Shown: positions 48,840 to 60,193 of the stretch, piece after piece
Layout of the letters: each line of letters starts with the position of its first letter
Numbering within the stretch: position 1 is the stretch's first letter
NCBI GenBank assembly: GCA_036873135.1
Contig: JAPTYO010000010.1
Coordinates: forward strand, 18,841,772 to 18,905,771
Length of the DNA: 64,000 nt
Origin: Clarkia xantiana subsp. parviflora
Taxonomy: Eukaryota > Streptophyta > Magnoliopsida > Myrtales > Onagraceae
Direction: 5' to 3'
Made by a program: the position numbers and the translations under genes
The notes under the pieces: model-generated
What the model was told of the DNA's origin: nothing
What the model saw: only the letters and a program-made list of their open reading frames with translations
Databases searched by the model: none

Positions 48840-50470
48840 CAGGACTTTGAATACTGCAGCGATTCTTGAATTGTACCGGATATCGGATTGGTTTGTAGAG
48901 CAGTAGTTGTATTTTGGTATCCTTGATCAGGCTCGATTTTGGATTACGGTTTTCAGACGTTGCCTTGATTCAATCAGAGCAACAAGTGCTTCTTTCTTTT
49001 GATGCCTCAAAGCAGTTTTACTGACTTACTTATGTTCTTTGATTAACTGTTGAGTTGTTTCTGGATTGACTATTGGTTTCGCTTTCTGTTCTGTAGTATG
49101 GCTCAGCTTTTGGTTTGTTAAAGGATTTCTTTCGATTTTTACCGTGGACTGTTGATTCAGAAATGTTAATTGGCTGCTGGACTTTGAATACTTCTGCCAT
49201 TCTTGAATCCTACCGGATATCAGATTGGTTTATAGAGCAGCATTTGTATTTTGGTATTCTTGATCAGGCTTGATTTTGGATTACGGTTTACCAAAATGTT
49301 TCAGACGTTGCCTCGATTCAGTCAGAGCAATAAGTGCTTCATTTTTTTATGGGTTAAGGGTCCTTTTGGTACCACATGTTTGCAAAAATTACACTGTTCA
49401 TACCATTAGTATTTTTTTGTACCGAATTGGTACCATATGTTTCCAAACCTTACTGTTTTGGTACTTCCGTTACCATTCCGTCAAAAACGGCAGTTAAATG
49501 GCATGTGCCATGCACGTGAGCAGCCCAAAACTTTCAATTTTGTCCATCTAATACATCCCTAACTTTTATTTTGTTCAATTTAGTCTTAAAATTTCAAAAC
49601 CAAATCATTTTCCCAAATTAACCTAGTCGGACCTAGCCATGGACTAGGTCCGACCCTGGGTCGGGGTCACCGGACCCAGGCGACCCTGACCCAGGGTCGG
49701 ACCTAGCCTAGGGCTAGGTCCGGCTAGGTCAATTGGGACCTAGCCCCAATTGAGTTAAATTGGGGCTAGGTCCCAATTGACCTAGCCGGACCTAGCCTAG
49801 GGCTAGGTCCGACCCTGGGTCAGGGTCGCCTGGGTCTGGTGATCCCGACCTAGGGTCGGACCTAGCCCATGGCTAGGTCCGGCTAGGTCAATTTAGGAAA
49901 ATTGTTTGGTTTTGAAATTTTAGAACTAAATTGAACAAAATAAAAGTTAAGGATGCATTAGATGGAACTAAATTGTAACAAAATTGAAAGTTTTTGGCTG
50001 CTCACGTGCATAGCACATGCCATTTAACGGCCGTTTTTGACGGAATGGTAACGGAAGTACCAAAACAGTAAGGTTTGGAAACATATGGTACCAATTCGGT
50101 ACAAAAAAATATTAATGGTATGAACAGTGTAATTTTTACAAACATGTGATACCAAAAGTATCTTAACCCTTTTTTTAATGCATCATCGGACTTATGTTAT
50201 TTGATTAACTGTGATTTCACTCCCTCGTAGCATATGATTGATTGAGCATGAACTTTGGATACTGCAGCGATTCTTGAATTGTACCAAATATCGGATTGGT
50301 TTGTAGAGCAGCATTTGTATTTTTGTATCCTTGTTCAGGCTCGATTTTGGATTAGGATTTACCGAAATGTTTCACACGCTGCCTTGATTCAATCAGATCA
50401 ACAAGTGCTTCATTCTTTTGGTGCATGGAAGCAGTTTTACTGACTTATGTTCTTTGATTAACTGTGATTT
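48840..50470 (+). repeat. Three diverged copies of a ca. 300-bp unit in the FBL12 leader intron
   Basis: Copies lie at about 48,700-49,045, 49,055-49,350 (continuing after the MITE at 50,170-50,228) and 50,228-50,475. They share ATATCGGATTGGTTTGTAGA, CTCGATTTTGGATTA and AATCAGAGCAACAAGTGCTT with scattered differences. They are tandem in order. Confidence 0.85.
49351..50169. mobile_element. MULE-type MITE inserted in repeat copy 2
   Basis: The ends are GGGTTAAGGGTCCTTTTGGT and, at the right, ACCAAAAGTATCTTAACCC. Flanks TTTTTTTAT and TTTTTTTAA match at eight of nine positions. The arms of about 250 bp enclose a GACCTAGCC/GGCTAGGTC-rich core (49,620-49,890) of short inverted repeats. The words TTGTTCAATTTAGTC and TCCCTAACTTTT are shared with the element at 41,715. 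Confidence 0.85.
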
Positions 50471-51163
50471 CAGTCCGTAGTAGGCTCGTAGCAATGGGGT
50501 TGACTGCGAACTAACTTTTACAGACAAACAGATGAGAGTTTGGTGTTTGTACAATTTAGAGAATGGTTTTCCGATTAAATCGTAAAGTGTGCATCTGCAA
50601 ATATATATTCTGCAGAATTAACTTTCATAAGAAAAACCAGTACATCCTCTTTGTGCTTGAGTTTGGTTCAAGTTTGTTGTCTTTAATTAGAGATGGTACC
50701 GGTTTCTTTTATATTTTCGAACACGTATCTCCCCGTTTTAGTTAAAGCATTGCAGATGCACTCTTGATGCAACACGGGATATAGCCAATGATACTGTGAA
50801 AGTTTAGACTAACCACTTGACCAACTGTCCTTAAACCTTAAGGTGTTAGGTGAAGGCGTGATTTAATCTTTATTTCAACAGATACGTACGTTTTGTATAC
50901 ACGAAAAAGCTCTCCTTTTGTACAACTCGTCTATATGATATGATTGTGCTTTCTCGGACTTGTGAATGATGAAAAAACATATCAAGCATTACAGCATTAT
51001 ATGTATTGCGATTCACATAACAGAGGTTATATCATTTATTAACTTTTTCTTGCATTTTCGGATGCAGTTGTGGCTCCTGTGGGTAACCTTGGAAAGAATG
51101 TTGAAGAAAGTTAGTCTGGTGAGAAAGTGAAAGTGGGAGTTTAGTTATAGGACTAATTTTAGC

Positions 51164-52387
51164 ATGGAAGTTCAGTTTCCTCCTCCTCATGTTAATCAAC
51201 AAAGCACCATCATGGATTTACCCATGGATTGCCTCATATTCATCTTCAAATGCCTTGGCTGCACCTCAGACCGTGAATCATTCGGCTTAACATGTCGGTG
51301 TTGGCTTGATATTCAGAACACATGTCGTCGGTTTTTACACTTCAACTGCTCATTCACTCACGGTACCCGTTACCGATCTCACAAGAGCCTCACAGTCGAA
51401 CCGTTCCATCTGAATCGCCTACTAAACCGATTCCAGCATCTTCAGTCTCTGTGCCTCTCGGGTTGTACACAGTTAACCGACTCTGGACTGGTCCAGTTAC
51501 AACTGTACGGGTCAAATCTGCAGAAAATATATCTAGAATGTTGTTCCAGAATCACCGACAATGGGATATCTCTGATTGCTTCTGGATGCCCCTCCTTAGT
51601 AGCCATCAACCTTTACCGCTGCAATGTAAGTGATTCAGGATTGGAAGCATTGGCTGGTTCATGCTCGTCCCTCAAGGACGTGAAACTCGGTTACTGCTCA
51701 CTCATCACCGACCGTGGTATCAGTGCCCTTTCCCAACAGTGCCGCCAGCTCCGTTCGGTTAACATATCGTACTGCAGGGGGATACTTGGAGTGGGGTTCA
51801 AAGGGTGCCCTCCTAGTGTATCGCAGGTCGAAGCAGAGTCGTGTAGGCTGGATCGGGAGGGTATAATGGGGATTGTGAGTGGTGGTGGGGTGGAGTTGTT
51901 GAATCTGACAGGGGCCAGCCTGTTGCTTGGGAGGAATGGGTTGGTAGGAATTGGTGGAGGGTTTGGGTTGAGGCTCAAGATACTGAACCTTAGAGTGTGC
52001 AGGTCAATTGGGGATCACTCCATATCCTCCATTGCAAGAGGGTGTCCTTTACTGGAAGAATGGAACTTGGGGTTGTGCCACCAGGTTAAGCTTCCCGGGT
52101 GGGACTCCATTGGGAAGAACTGCCATAACTTGCGCAAGCTTCATGTGAATCGGTGTATCAATTTGTGCGATCGGGGTTTGCAGGCGCTGAGGGAAGGCTG
52201 TGGACGCCTTGCAGTTCTGTATATATCCAGGAATATCAACCTTAGTGATACTGCAATTCAAATTTTCAAAATTGCTAGACCTGAAGTGGAGATCAAGGAA
52301 GAAGAGGTGCTGCTTATAGGCCTACATTCACTCAGTAGACTCACTACTTGCTGGTCCAACAATATGACAATGGGGAATGTTTTTTGA
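51164..52387 (+). CDS. FBL12: F-box/LRR-repeat protein 12-like
   Basis: A single coding exon of 407 residues. It should act as the substrate-binding subunit of an SCF ubiquitin ligase, using the F-box to bind SKP1/ASK and the leucine-rich repeats to bind targets. The F-box spans about residues 17-62 (IMDLPMDCLIFIFKCLG, SFGLTCRCWLDIQN). LRR units of the Cys-containing type follow from about 90 to 360, with LTDSGLVQLQLYGSNLQKIY, CSRITDNGISLIASGCPSL and NLCDRGLQALREGCGRL as clear examples. Length and order match Arabidopsis FBL12 (close to 400 residues). The start is the first ATG in frame, 13 residues before the F-box. No lesion is visible. The long leader intron upstream is unusual in bearing repeats and a transposon. 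Confidence 0.93.
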   Translation: MEVQFPPPHVNQQSTIMDLPMDCLIFIFKCLGCTSDRESFGLTCRCWLDIQNTCRRFLHFNCSFTHGTRYRSHKSLTVEPFHLNRLLNRFQHLQSLCLSGCTQLTDSGLVQLQLYGSNLQKIYLECCSRITDNGISLIASGCPSLVAINLYRCNVSDSGLEALAGSCSSLKDVKLGYCSLITDRGISALSQQCRQLRSVNISYCRGILGVGFKGCPPSVSQVEAESCRLDREGIMGIVSGGGVELLNLTGASLLLGRNGLVGIGGGFGLRLKILNLRVCRSIGDHSISSIARGCPLLEEWNLGLCHQVKLPGWDSIGKNCHNLRKLHVNRCINLCDRGLQALREGCGRLAVLYISRNINLSDTAIQIFKIARPEVEIKEEEVLLIGLHSLSRLTTCWSNNMTMGNVF

Positions 52388-53566
52388 AAAACCCAAAATT
52401 TGATTAATATTAATAATTTCAATTTTTATAGTCATATTAAATTGTAATGCTATGCAATTTGACAATAAAAAATAATTAATTACAAAATTGCTAGCTCAAA
52501 TTCAGCACTAAGACAAATTACTAACTAAAGTTTTTTTAGTACAATTTTTATTTCACTTCGTGGGCAAATTGTTAGTTAATTTTTTTAGGACAATTTGATA
52601 GGTCATAATTAGTTTTGTGGACAAAATATTTACGTTAGTTTGCTAGCTCGAGTTCCGTTTTGTGGACAATTTACTAACTCATGTTTCCTTTTGTGTATAT
52701 TTGCTAGCTCGTGTTCTGCTGTCTGGTCAATCTGCTAGCTACAACATTATCAACAGCATGAATCATGACATACCAAATTCTTCAAAAGTATACATTTGAG
52801 CTAACAAATTGTCCAAAAAATCTTCACATAACAAATTATCAACAAAGCAAAACACGAACAACAATTTGTACAAAAAGATTAGCTAGCAATTTTTACAAGT
52901 GAGAGTTAGCAATTTACAAAATTACTTTGATAAGAATAATGTAGTCCATATCATAATATACTTATAAAACGGGTAACTAAATTATAAGCATATATATATA
53001 TATAAACCAAAATAAATGGGACAAAATGTCCCCGTGCATCCGCCCCTGGGTCATATTGGACTGGTTTATGATGATTGATGATATATGTAAAGAGAGCTGC
53101 TACACTCTGTTGAACATTACTCGAATTTCATTTTTCTATTCTCATGGCTCGGTGAGATTAAAGCCTTAAATATCTAATTATGGATGAAGCGTTATACGAT
53201 ATTAGATAGTTTTAAAATGGTGGTTGTAATAGCAGAAAGTAGATTATCATTATCCATCATTGATGTGAAGATTACTCATTGTTACTTTGGTTGGTGAACG
53301 TCGAATCGGCTCTTTTTTAGGTATAATAATAATGTTGTCTATTTTTTTTTAAGTTATCAATTTAGTATAAAAATTATTTTACATATTTTTTATGATTTAT
53401 TTTTTGTGAGATTGTCCTCGAGGTTAGCATCCAATCATAAGGGTAACATAATGTGTGCTATGTACCTAGATTAACTTTCTTTCTTACGCGGTCAATGGTT
53501 GTTTGACAAACTTATTTATTTTGTTCTTTCATATTTAGCCGCGTTTGCAATATCAACGATTAATGT
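52388..53566. other. Intergenic DNA with a MITE-like inverted repeat
   Basis: About 52,476-52,925 has weakly complementary ends (AATTACAAAATTGCTAGCTC against GAGTTAGCAATTTACAAAATT) and the phrase GCTAGCTC repeated. It resembles the outer element at 41,425. The rest is AT-rich and unassigned. Confidence 0.45.
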
Positions 53567-53993
53567 ATGTTAAGATTCAACATTGACTTGCCATCATGGG
53601 CCAAAATTACCATCATGGGTCAAGACTTAATGATTTGGGCTAAGAGAGATTGGGCCAAGTTGAAGAAATATCTAGAGATTAAAGTTTAAATAATGTGTCT
53701 AGATGATTCTAAGGTTATAATTATTGTAGGATGTTCTAGATAGTTTCTAGGAAGTTTTTGCTCTAGAAATATCTAAGTCTAGAGTTCTCTCTAGGATAGT
53801 ATAAATAGGAGTGAGTCATTTGTAAGCAAAGCACATCACCACAGCAAGAAAAACCACAACATCAACCACCACCACCACAAGTTGTAGAGTCTCCTATCAT
53901 ATTTAGAGTGAGAGAGTTATATAAATAAGAGTTCTTCTTTTGTTGTTGAAGTACGGTCTTGGGCAAGTGCAAATCGGCACTTCGTTATTTTTA
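53567..53993 (+). mobile_element. Possible solo LTR
   Basis: TGTTAAGATTC...TTTTTACA boundaries enclose a TATA box (AGTATAAATAGG at about 53,799) followed by CA-rich leader-like sequence, as in plant Copia LTRs. No matching 5-bp duplication and no primer site are seen, so this is tentative. Confidence 0.4.
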
Positions 53994-54590
53994 CAACTTT
54001 TAACTATCAACCAAATACATTAATAATTATATGGTCGGCGTTTATATTATATTTACCTAAATAATGTATTTACCGACTAATTTACATTTGGATTAATGAA
54101 ATATATATATAAAATTTAAAATTTGACGAATTGATAATTTTTATTTTTTTCCTTGGTATTTACTTTCATTATCATAGACATTTTTTTCTCGAAAAATTCA
54201 ATTATTTTATCAGTATAATATACATAATAAATTGATTACTGTAATTTTATTAAATAATATATTATTATTTATACTTATGTACAAAATTATTTTGCACGAC
54301 GCGCGAAAACTACACCTTAATATAATTATAAATTTTAGTATTTAGAGAGTAATGTGTCGTTTTGAAATAAGATTTCCCTATAGAAATAAAGAAAAATATA
54401 AACAAATTGATACCTTAACCGAAACAGCCAAAAGGAGAGAATGATGTGCCTCCTAAGTTGCTCCCAACTGAGATTAAAGTTGAATATGATACTTGAAACA
54501 CGTTAGAAAGTGAGCTCATACTATCTAACTTTAAAAATATTTGAAACTCAGTTTTTTACTTTCTCACCAGAGTAATTTTTGTTGAAGTAT
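53994..54590. other. AT-rich intergenic DNA
   Basis: A short GCACGACGCGCG patch at about 54,293 may be a Helitron remnant. No gene is seen. Confidence 0.35.
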
Positions 54591-54599
54591 AAAGAATAA

Positions 54600-55871
54600 G
54601 GGTTAAGAACCTATGAAAGGTCTGAACTATCACCCATGTTAACGGGAGAGGTCTGAAATTTAAAAAGTTAATAACAGAGGTCTGAAATTTCAATTTTGTT
54701 GATTAGAGGTTTTCCGTCCATTTTTAGGGTTAAATTTAACAGAATTGTGTGAAATGACATTTTTGCCCCTTTAATATTTTGTTTTATTTAATATCTTATT
54801 TAATGAAATGTGAAATGACAATTTTACCCCTAAAGTCAAATTAAAACCACCCAACTCCGGCCACCGCCACCCGACTCCGGCCACCACCACCCGACTCCGG
54901 CGACCACCACCTCGACTCCGACGACCACCACCTCGGCTCCGGCGACCCGACTCCGGCCACCATCGGGGCCAAAAAGCTCCGATCGGAGCCAAAAAAAGCT
55001 CCGATCGGAGCCAAAAAGCTCCGATCAGAGCTTTGTGGCTCTGGTCGGAGCCACAGAGCTCCGACCGGAGCTCTGTGGCTCCGACCAGAGCCACAGAGGC
55101 TCCAGATCGGAGCTCTGTGGCTCCGGCCGGGGCCACAGAGCTCCGATCTGGAGCTCTGTGGCTCCGACCAGAGCCACAGAGCTCCAGATCGGAGCTCTGT
55201 GGCTCCGGTCGAGGCCACAGAGCTCCAGATCGGAGCTCTGTGGCCCCGGCCGGAGCCACAGAGCTCCGATCTGGAGCCTCTGTGGCTCTGGTCGGAGCCA
55301 CAGAGCTCCGACCGGAGCTCTGTGGCTCCGACCAGAGCCACAAAGCTCCGATCGGAGCTTTTTGGCTCCGATCGGAGCTTTTTTGGCTCCGATCGGAGCT
55401 TTTTTGGCTCCGATCGGAGTCCAATCGGGGCCGGTGGCTCCGATCGGAGCCAAATCGGGGCCGGTGGCTCCGATCGGAGCCAAATCGGGGCCGGTGGCTC
55501 CGATTTTGGCCCAATCGGAGCCTTGGTGGTGGTCGCCGGAGTACGGTGGTGGTCGCCGGAGTACGGTGGTGGTCGCCGGAGTACGATTGGTGGTCGCCGG
55601 AGTACCGTGGTGGCTTCAAGGGCATTTTGGTCTTTTCACTCCAAGCATGTGAGGGGCACACTTGATAGAAGGGCATTTTTGGAAATTTATTTTATTTCCG
55701 GTCACATGCTTGGCATGTGACCAATTTCCGTTAGTTTTAACGGAAAAAACTAACGGAGACCGCTGTTATCAACAAAACAGAAATTTCAGACCTCTGTTAT
55801 TAACTTTTTAAATTTCAGACCTCTCCCGTTAACATAGGTGATAGTTCAGACCTTTCATAGGTTCTTAACCC
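54600..55871. mobile_element. MULE-type MITE with perfect 9-bp TSD and an expanded palindromic array
   Basis: The ends are GGGTTAAGAACCTATGAAAG and the matching complement. Identical AAAGAATAA copies flank it at 54,591-54,599 and 55,872-55,880. The arms (about 240 bp) are those of the compact element at 19,158. The centre, 54,850-55,610, is a dense array of GGCTCCGATCGGAGCC-type self-complementary units plus GTGGTGGTCGCCGGAGTA repeats. Long open frames on both strands (up to about 300 codons) are a by-product of the array, with Ser/Arg/Leu-repeating peptides. Confidence 0.92.
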
Positions 55872-55880
55872 AAAGAATAA

Positions 55881-57771
55881 ACCACATCTTCACCTATCAA
55901 GTGGTTAGTCTAAACTTTTTCAATTTTTACCGGAATAATTTTGGTCAGCTCGTCCCATCTCGACTCATACTTGAAATGTTCTTCCGGATTAAACGATTAA
56001 GCTGGCACTGATTTAGATTATGGTGAACTTTCTAACTAGCTGAAATGAGTCATGGTACTCATAATTAACACTTCAGATAGGTAGGTACTAAATTTATTGA
56101 CAAAAAATTATAACTATAAAGTACTAAAAGGATACATAAACTATAATTAAGGCACAAATATGGATTGTGCATAAAAACCGATTCGGCAAGTATGGTTTGT
56201 AACTGGTCTAGATCCAGACTGTTTCGAACCGTTTCCTAATAGACTAATTTTTATGAGGTGAATTAGTATCAAAACCATAAGTATACTCAGTCGGAACCAG
56301 TCTAGAAATGGTTTCATAACTTTTTTATTTCCTTTTCACATAAATTAATGAAAGCCTTAAAAATGGTTCGAATCGATCAAGACCCAGCTGGGGATAGTTT
56401 TTTGTAAAAATATTCGGAACCAATTTGGAACCAATTCGAACCGATTCCGAATTTGTTCGAATCAAACAAGATCTTTCACCCATGAATCATAGCCAATTTA
56501 GTAAAAAAAAAATTGGCCAATTTAGTAATTGATTCACTGTTAGATCGAAATTGTTTTAAACTGTCACGGTTCTAGTCGAAACCGGCCCGGACCAGTTCGA
56601 TGGCCGACCCTAGACACCGAGTAGGTTCTATTCCTACAAAGTGATCTCATTGTTGTCTTGGACGGTAACATTTGACCTATTTAAATTTTACATAGTAAAC
56701 TTCATTATTGTTACTATTATTTATTAGAAAAAAAAAAGAGAGAGAGAAAAAAAAAGAACGGCCGTTTTCTAGACCGAGTTACTCCAAAGCGGCATTTTCT
56801 CAGCCGTGTCGGATAAATCAAAGTGCCGTACCAGGAACATCCTTGATTTTCAATAGAAACAAACACTACTTACTAACTACGTAGTTAGTACTTAGTAGTT
56901 TAACGAAACCATTACAATAATTATTTTATGAAAATAAATAAATGGGGTTAATTTTCAGTAAACATCATGAGAAAGGTGACAAGTAATGTTCGTTGCAATA
57001 ATCATGAAATCTTAAAATAATGGTCTTCCTTTGTCAACTTATTCTCAACCGAGCTTTATATCACCATCACCAAATATATTTAATAAATGGTAGCGATCCA
57101 ACAGTTTATTCATTAATTACTAGTATTAGTATAGAGTTTGAGATAAAAAAATAAAAAATAATTATAGTTAACACTTTTTTTTTTACAAATTATATATATC
57201 ATAAGTGCTCGATACTAAAATAATTATCACTCTAACTCGTAAAAGATAAATTAATTACTAAACATAAATAAATATCCGTCCATTCCCACAGCTCAGACGG
57301 TATTTGAACTTGAGAAATTGTCAATATTTTACCCCTTATAAACTAACTCGGTGCTATCTAACATGAATTACTCTGGAGACCGAAGGCTAACTTATTATAA
57401 TCATGAGAATTGAATAATATTTATGGTCAACACTTTTTTCTCCACGGAGTGTTTTATGTGTCAGATCCTAAAATAGTCTTTGCTCACGTCGGGTCACCTC
57501 GTAAACATTAAAGTACTAACTATGAATATTCTTCGATTCCCATAGCTCGGGTAAGGTTTTTAACCCGTAAAATGATCAGCACTTTACCTTTACACACTGA
57601 TGTGGTACTAATAGGTAGAGATTAGTTTGGAGGATGTAGCACCTTAGAACATCCCGTTGAAAGAAAAAAAAAATTACATCACCATCGTCATCTAATTCTC
57701 TCCCAATATATTTATAGTCATCATACTCGCTACTCTGTAGACAAAGAGGTAAATTAAGAGAGAAAAAGAAG
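55881..57771. other. Intergenic DNA and upstream region of the cytochrome b561/DOMON gene
   Basis: About 56,160-56,610 is a CCGG/AACCG-rich MITE-like stretch. A GA-rich run lies at about 56,728. The final 150 bases form the leader of the gene at 57,772. No other gene is supported. Confidence 0.4.
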
Positions 57772-60193
57772 ATGAAGATGAAGCTTCCTTCAATGATAAT
57801 AATCATGGTCTCCATGATCTGCGGACTAGGAGTGGATTCACAGACGACAGATTCTTGCAGCAGCTCTAACATAAATCTGGACGGTGTCGGGTTCGATACG
57901 TCTTTGCTCAACTGCATCTCCGCTTGGGATTCTTACAACTACATCCTCAGAGTATGTCTCACTTTCTTCTAATTAATTTACCCAACATGCTTTAAGATTG
58001 TCTTTATGCAATCATATAACTAAGATGTTTACGCAGTGTTTGAGTCTTAGGGTACATACATGTAACACTATAAAGTTATTGAATACTTTTTGAACACATG
58101 TCACGTGGTTTAATAGCTTTTAAAACTCTGAATTTATACTTCTTAATATGCATGAGAAATTCATTATTTGTTATCTGCGTAAGGATCTCTTGTATGTGGA
58201 CGTACAACTAACTAGGAGTGTAAACGAGTCAATCTACTCGAGATTGACTCGATAAATTGTGGAACTCCGATCAAATATACTCAACTCGAACCTACTTGCG
58301 ATCCTTAACGACGTTGTATGTATACATTAATATATGTTAGACATTAATATATGCTAAGCCTACAAAAGTTACGTACTGGTCAAGCCGAGCTCTAACTCGA
58401 TCGAGCGAACTTTGAGCCGAGTTCGTGCATACAATTTCACTTCAAACCTTATTATTCGAGTTTAACCAAATCAAGATCGAGCTCGGCTGAGGAAGTTTTG
58501 AGTCAATTTCAAACCTAAAATCCAGGCTCGAAAGAGCTCGAGTTCGGCTTATTTTAGACTAGTCGAGTAGAAGCAACTTAATACTCAACTCGATTCAACT
58601 CGCTTATAATCGAATAACTTAACACAATAATAAGAAATAGATCGTTTTCATAGAAGTATATGATAATCCATATGTGGGTCCAGCGCTGATTACTACTCAA
58701 AACCTAATAGCACGAAATTAGAAAGACGTAACTAAACTAACTAGTGGAGTTAGTCGTTGAAAATTGGGGTATATATTTCCATCATGATAATGTTGTTTTT
58801 CCTATTTCAGTACGCACAGAGCGGACCCTCGACGTGGAGTTTCCTCCTGTCAGTACCTACCGTCGACGCCTACGTGGCAATCGGGTTCTCCGACAATGGA
58901 CAGATGGTGGGGTCCAGTGCGGTGGTCGGCTGGATCTCGGGCAACAGCGGCACCATCAAGCAGTACAAACTCGACGGTGTATCCGCCAGCATGGTCAAAC
59001 CTGATCAGGGAGACTTGACGGTCAACTCTTCTATGATCATGGCTCAGAGCGGCCGCATCTTCTTGGCCTTCCAACTCATCACGGCCATGCCGAAGCCGCA
59101 AGTTATTTACGCTTTGGGGAATGCGGGTGCCTTGCCGGTGGCTCCAGCCAATTTGCTAAGCCAGCACAAGGATCGCATCTCCACCTCCATCAATTACGTC
59201 TCAGGTCACTCTCTTTTATTTCTACTTTCGTCAATCATCCGTCTAAAGTTATTTTTAAATATATTTTTTAAATTTATAAAAGTAAATAAATTTATTTTCA
59301 AATATAATAATAATTAAGTCACAACAACGTATTCTAATGTTATAATTGAGCCCAACTTATTCAATCAAATTCCGATTCAGTCATGACTCAATTATAACAC
59401 TAGTTTAAAGTATGTGTTTTTTATTTTATTTTATTAAAATATATGTTGGCATAATATTTTTGGTGACAAAATTCAAATTGCAGGGCAGAGCACGGCTACA
59501 CAAACCCCATACTCAAGGCTGAGGAAGACCCATGGGTTTCTGAGCATACTGAGCTGGGGCTTCCTCATGATCATTGGGGGAATGGTGGCTCGATACTGCC
59601 GCGAGTGGGACCCGCAGTGGTTCTACCTCCACGCGGTCATTCAGGTCGCCGCCTTAATCCTCGGCGCTGTCGGGATCGTATGTGGGCTCGTCCTAGAGGG
59701 CCATCTTGGTTACGACGTATCCACGCACAAGGCCCTCGGTATCTTTATTCTCGTCCTAGCTTCTATTCAGGTAAATTAGCGAGTTCGCTATGAAAAAAAA
59801 AAAAAAAAAAAAAAACCGAGGCCGGTCGATTTTTAATATAATAATTTTAAGTATAATCACGGACCCGGATCCAAAACCCAGGTTAAAAACCCGACATTAT
59901 GAGTTTTTTTTTCCACCCTAGTCGAACTCACGGTCGGATTAATGTTTTTTTGGACACTGCAGTTGACAGCACTTTTGGCGCGGCCAGATAAAACATCGAA
60001 GGCCCGGAAATACTGGAACTGGTACCACCACAACGCGGGGAGGATACTAATCATCGTCGCGGCCGTGAATATATTCTACGGAATTCATTTGGGTGAAAAA
60101 GGAACTGGATGGAGGGCTGGTTATGCAGTTGTTCTTGCTCTCTTGGCTGCTACTTCAGTAATCCTAGAATTAAGGATCTTAATGAAAGATTGA
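57772..60193 (+). CDS. Cytochrome b561 and DOMON domain-containing protein
   Basis: Four exons (57772-57951, 58811-59204, 59484-59770, 59963-60193) yield 363 residues in one frame. These plasma-membrane proteins move electrons across the membrane using ascorbate-reducible haems. Residues 1-23 are a signal peptide (MKMKLPSMIIIMVSMICGLG). The extracellular DOMON domain covers about 45-175, with GFSDNGQMVGSSAVVGW carrying the Met often used as haem ligand. The b561 core (about 200-355) has the four expected His residues in THGFLSILSWG, WFYLHAVIQ, THKALGIFIL and WNWYHHNAGR, each in or next to a hydrophobic helix. Length is typical or slightly short. Intron 1 contains a MITE-like repeat (58,212-58,625). 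It is tail to tail with the ABC transporter. The gene looks functional. Confidence 0.94.
58212..58625. mobile_element. hAT-like MITE remnant in intron 1 of the DOMON gene
   Basis: It starts TAGGAGTGTAAACGAGTC and continues with GAGCTCG/ACTCGA-rich repeats like those at 24,640-25,332, ending near CTCGCTTATAATCG. No duplication of the target is resolved. Confidence 0.5.

Larger units (their letters stand above)
48600..51163 (+). promoter_or_regulatory. FBL12 leader exon and 2.4-kb leader intron
   Basis: A purine-rich leader with the donor CTCTCT|GTGAGT at about 48,655 and an acceptor GGATGCAG at 51,068, shortly before the ATG, suggest one large 5' UTR intron. It contains three diverged copies of a unit (see the repeat entry) and a MULE-type MITE. 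The exon borders are inferred from splice-like sites and not proven. Confidence 0.45.

Noticed and set aside
51691..51978. Antisense and alternative frames of 70-103 codons inside the F-box/LRR gene.
   Set aside because: Shadows of the strongly supported 407-codon frame.
53567..53993. A complete solo LTR with target duplication.
   Set aside because: Kept only as tentative, because flanking 5-bp repeats do not match at any boundary I tried.
54771..55676. Overlapping open frames of 150-300 codons on both strands (Ser/Arg/Leu-repeat peptides).
   Set aside because: They lie in a palindromic repeat array inside a MITE. The two strands encode nearly the same peptide because the DNA is self-complementary, and the frames end at the array edges. 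Stop-free composition explains them.
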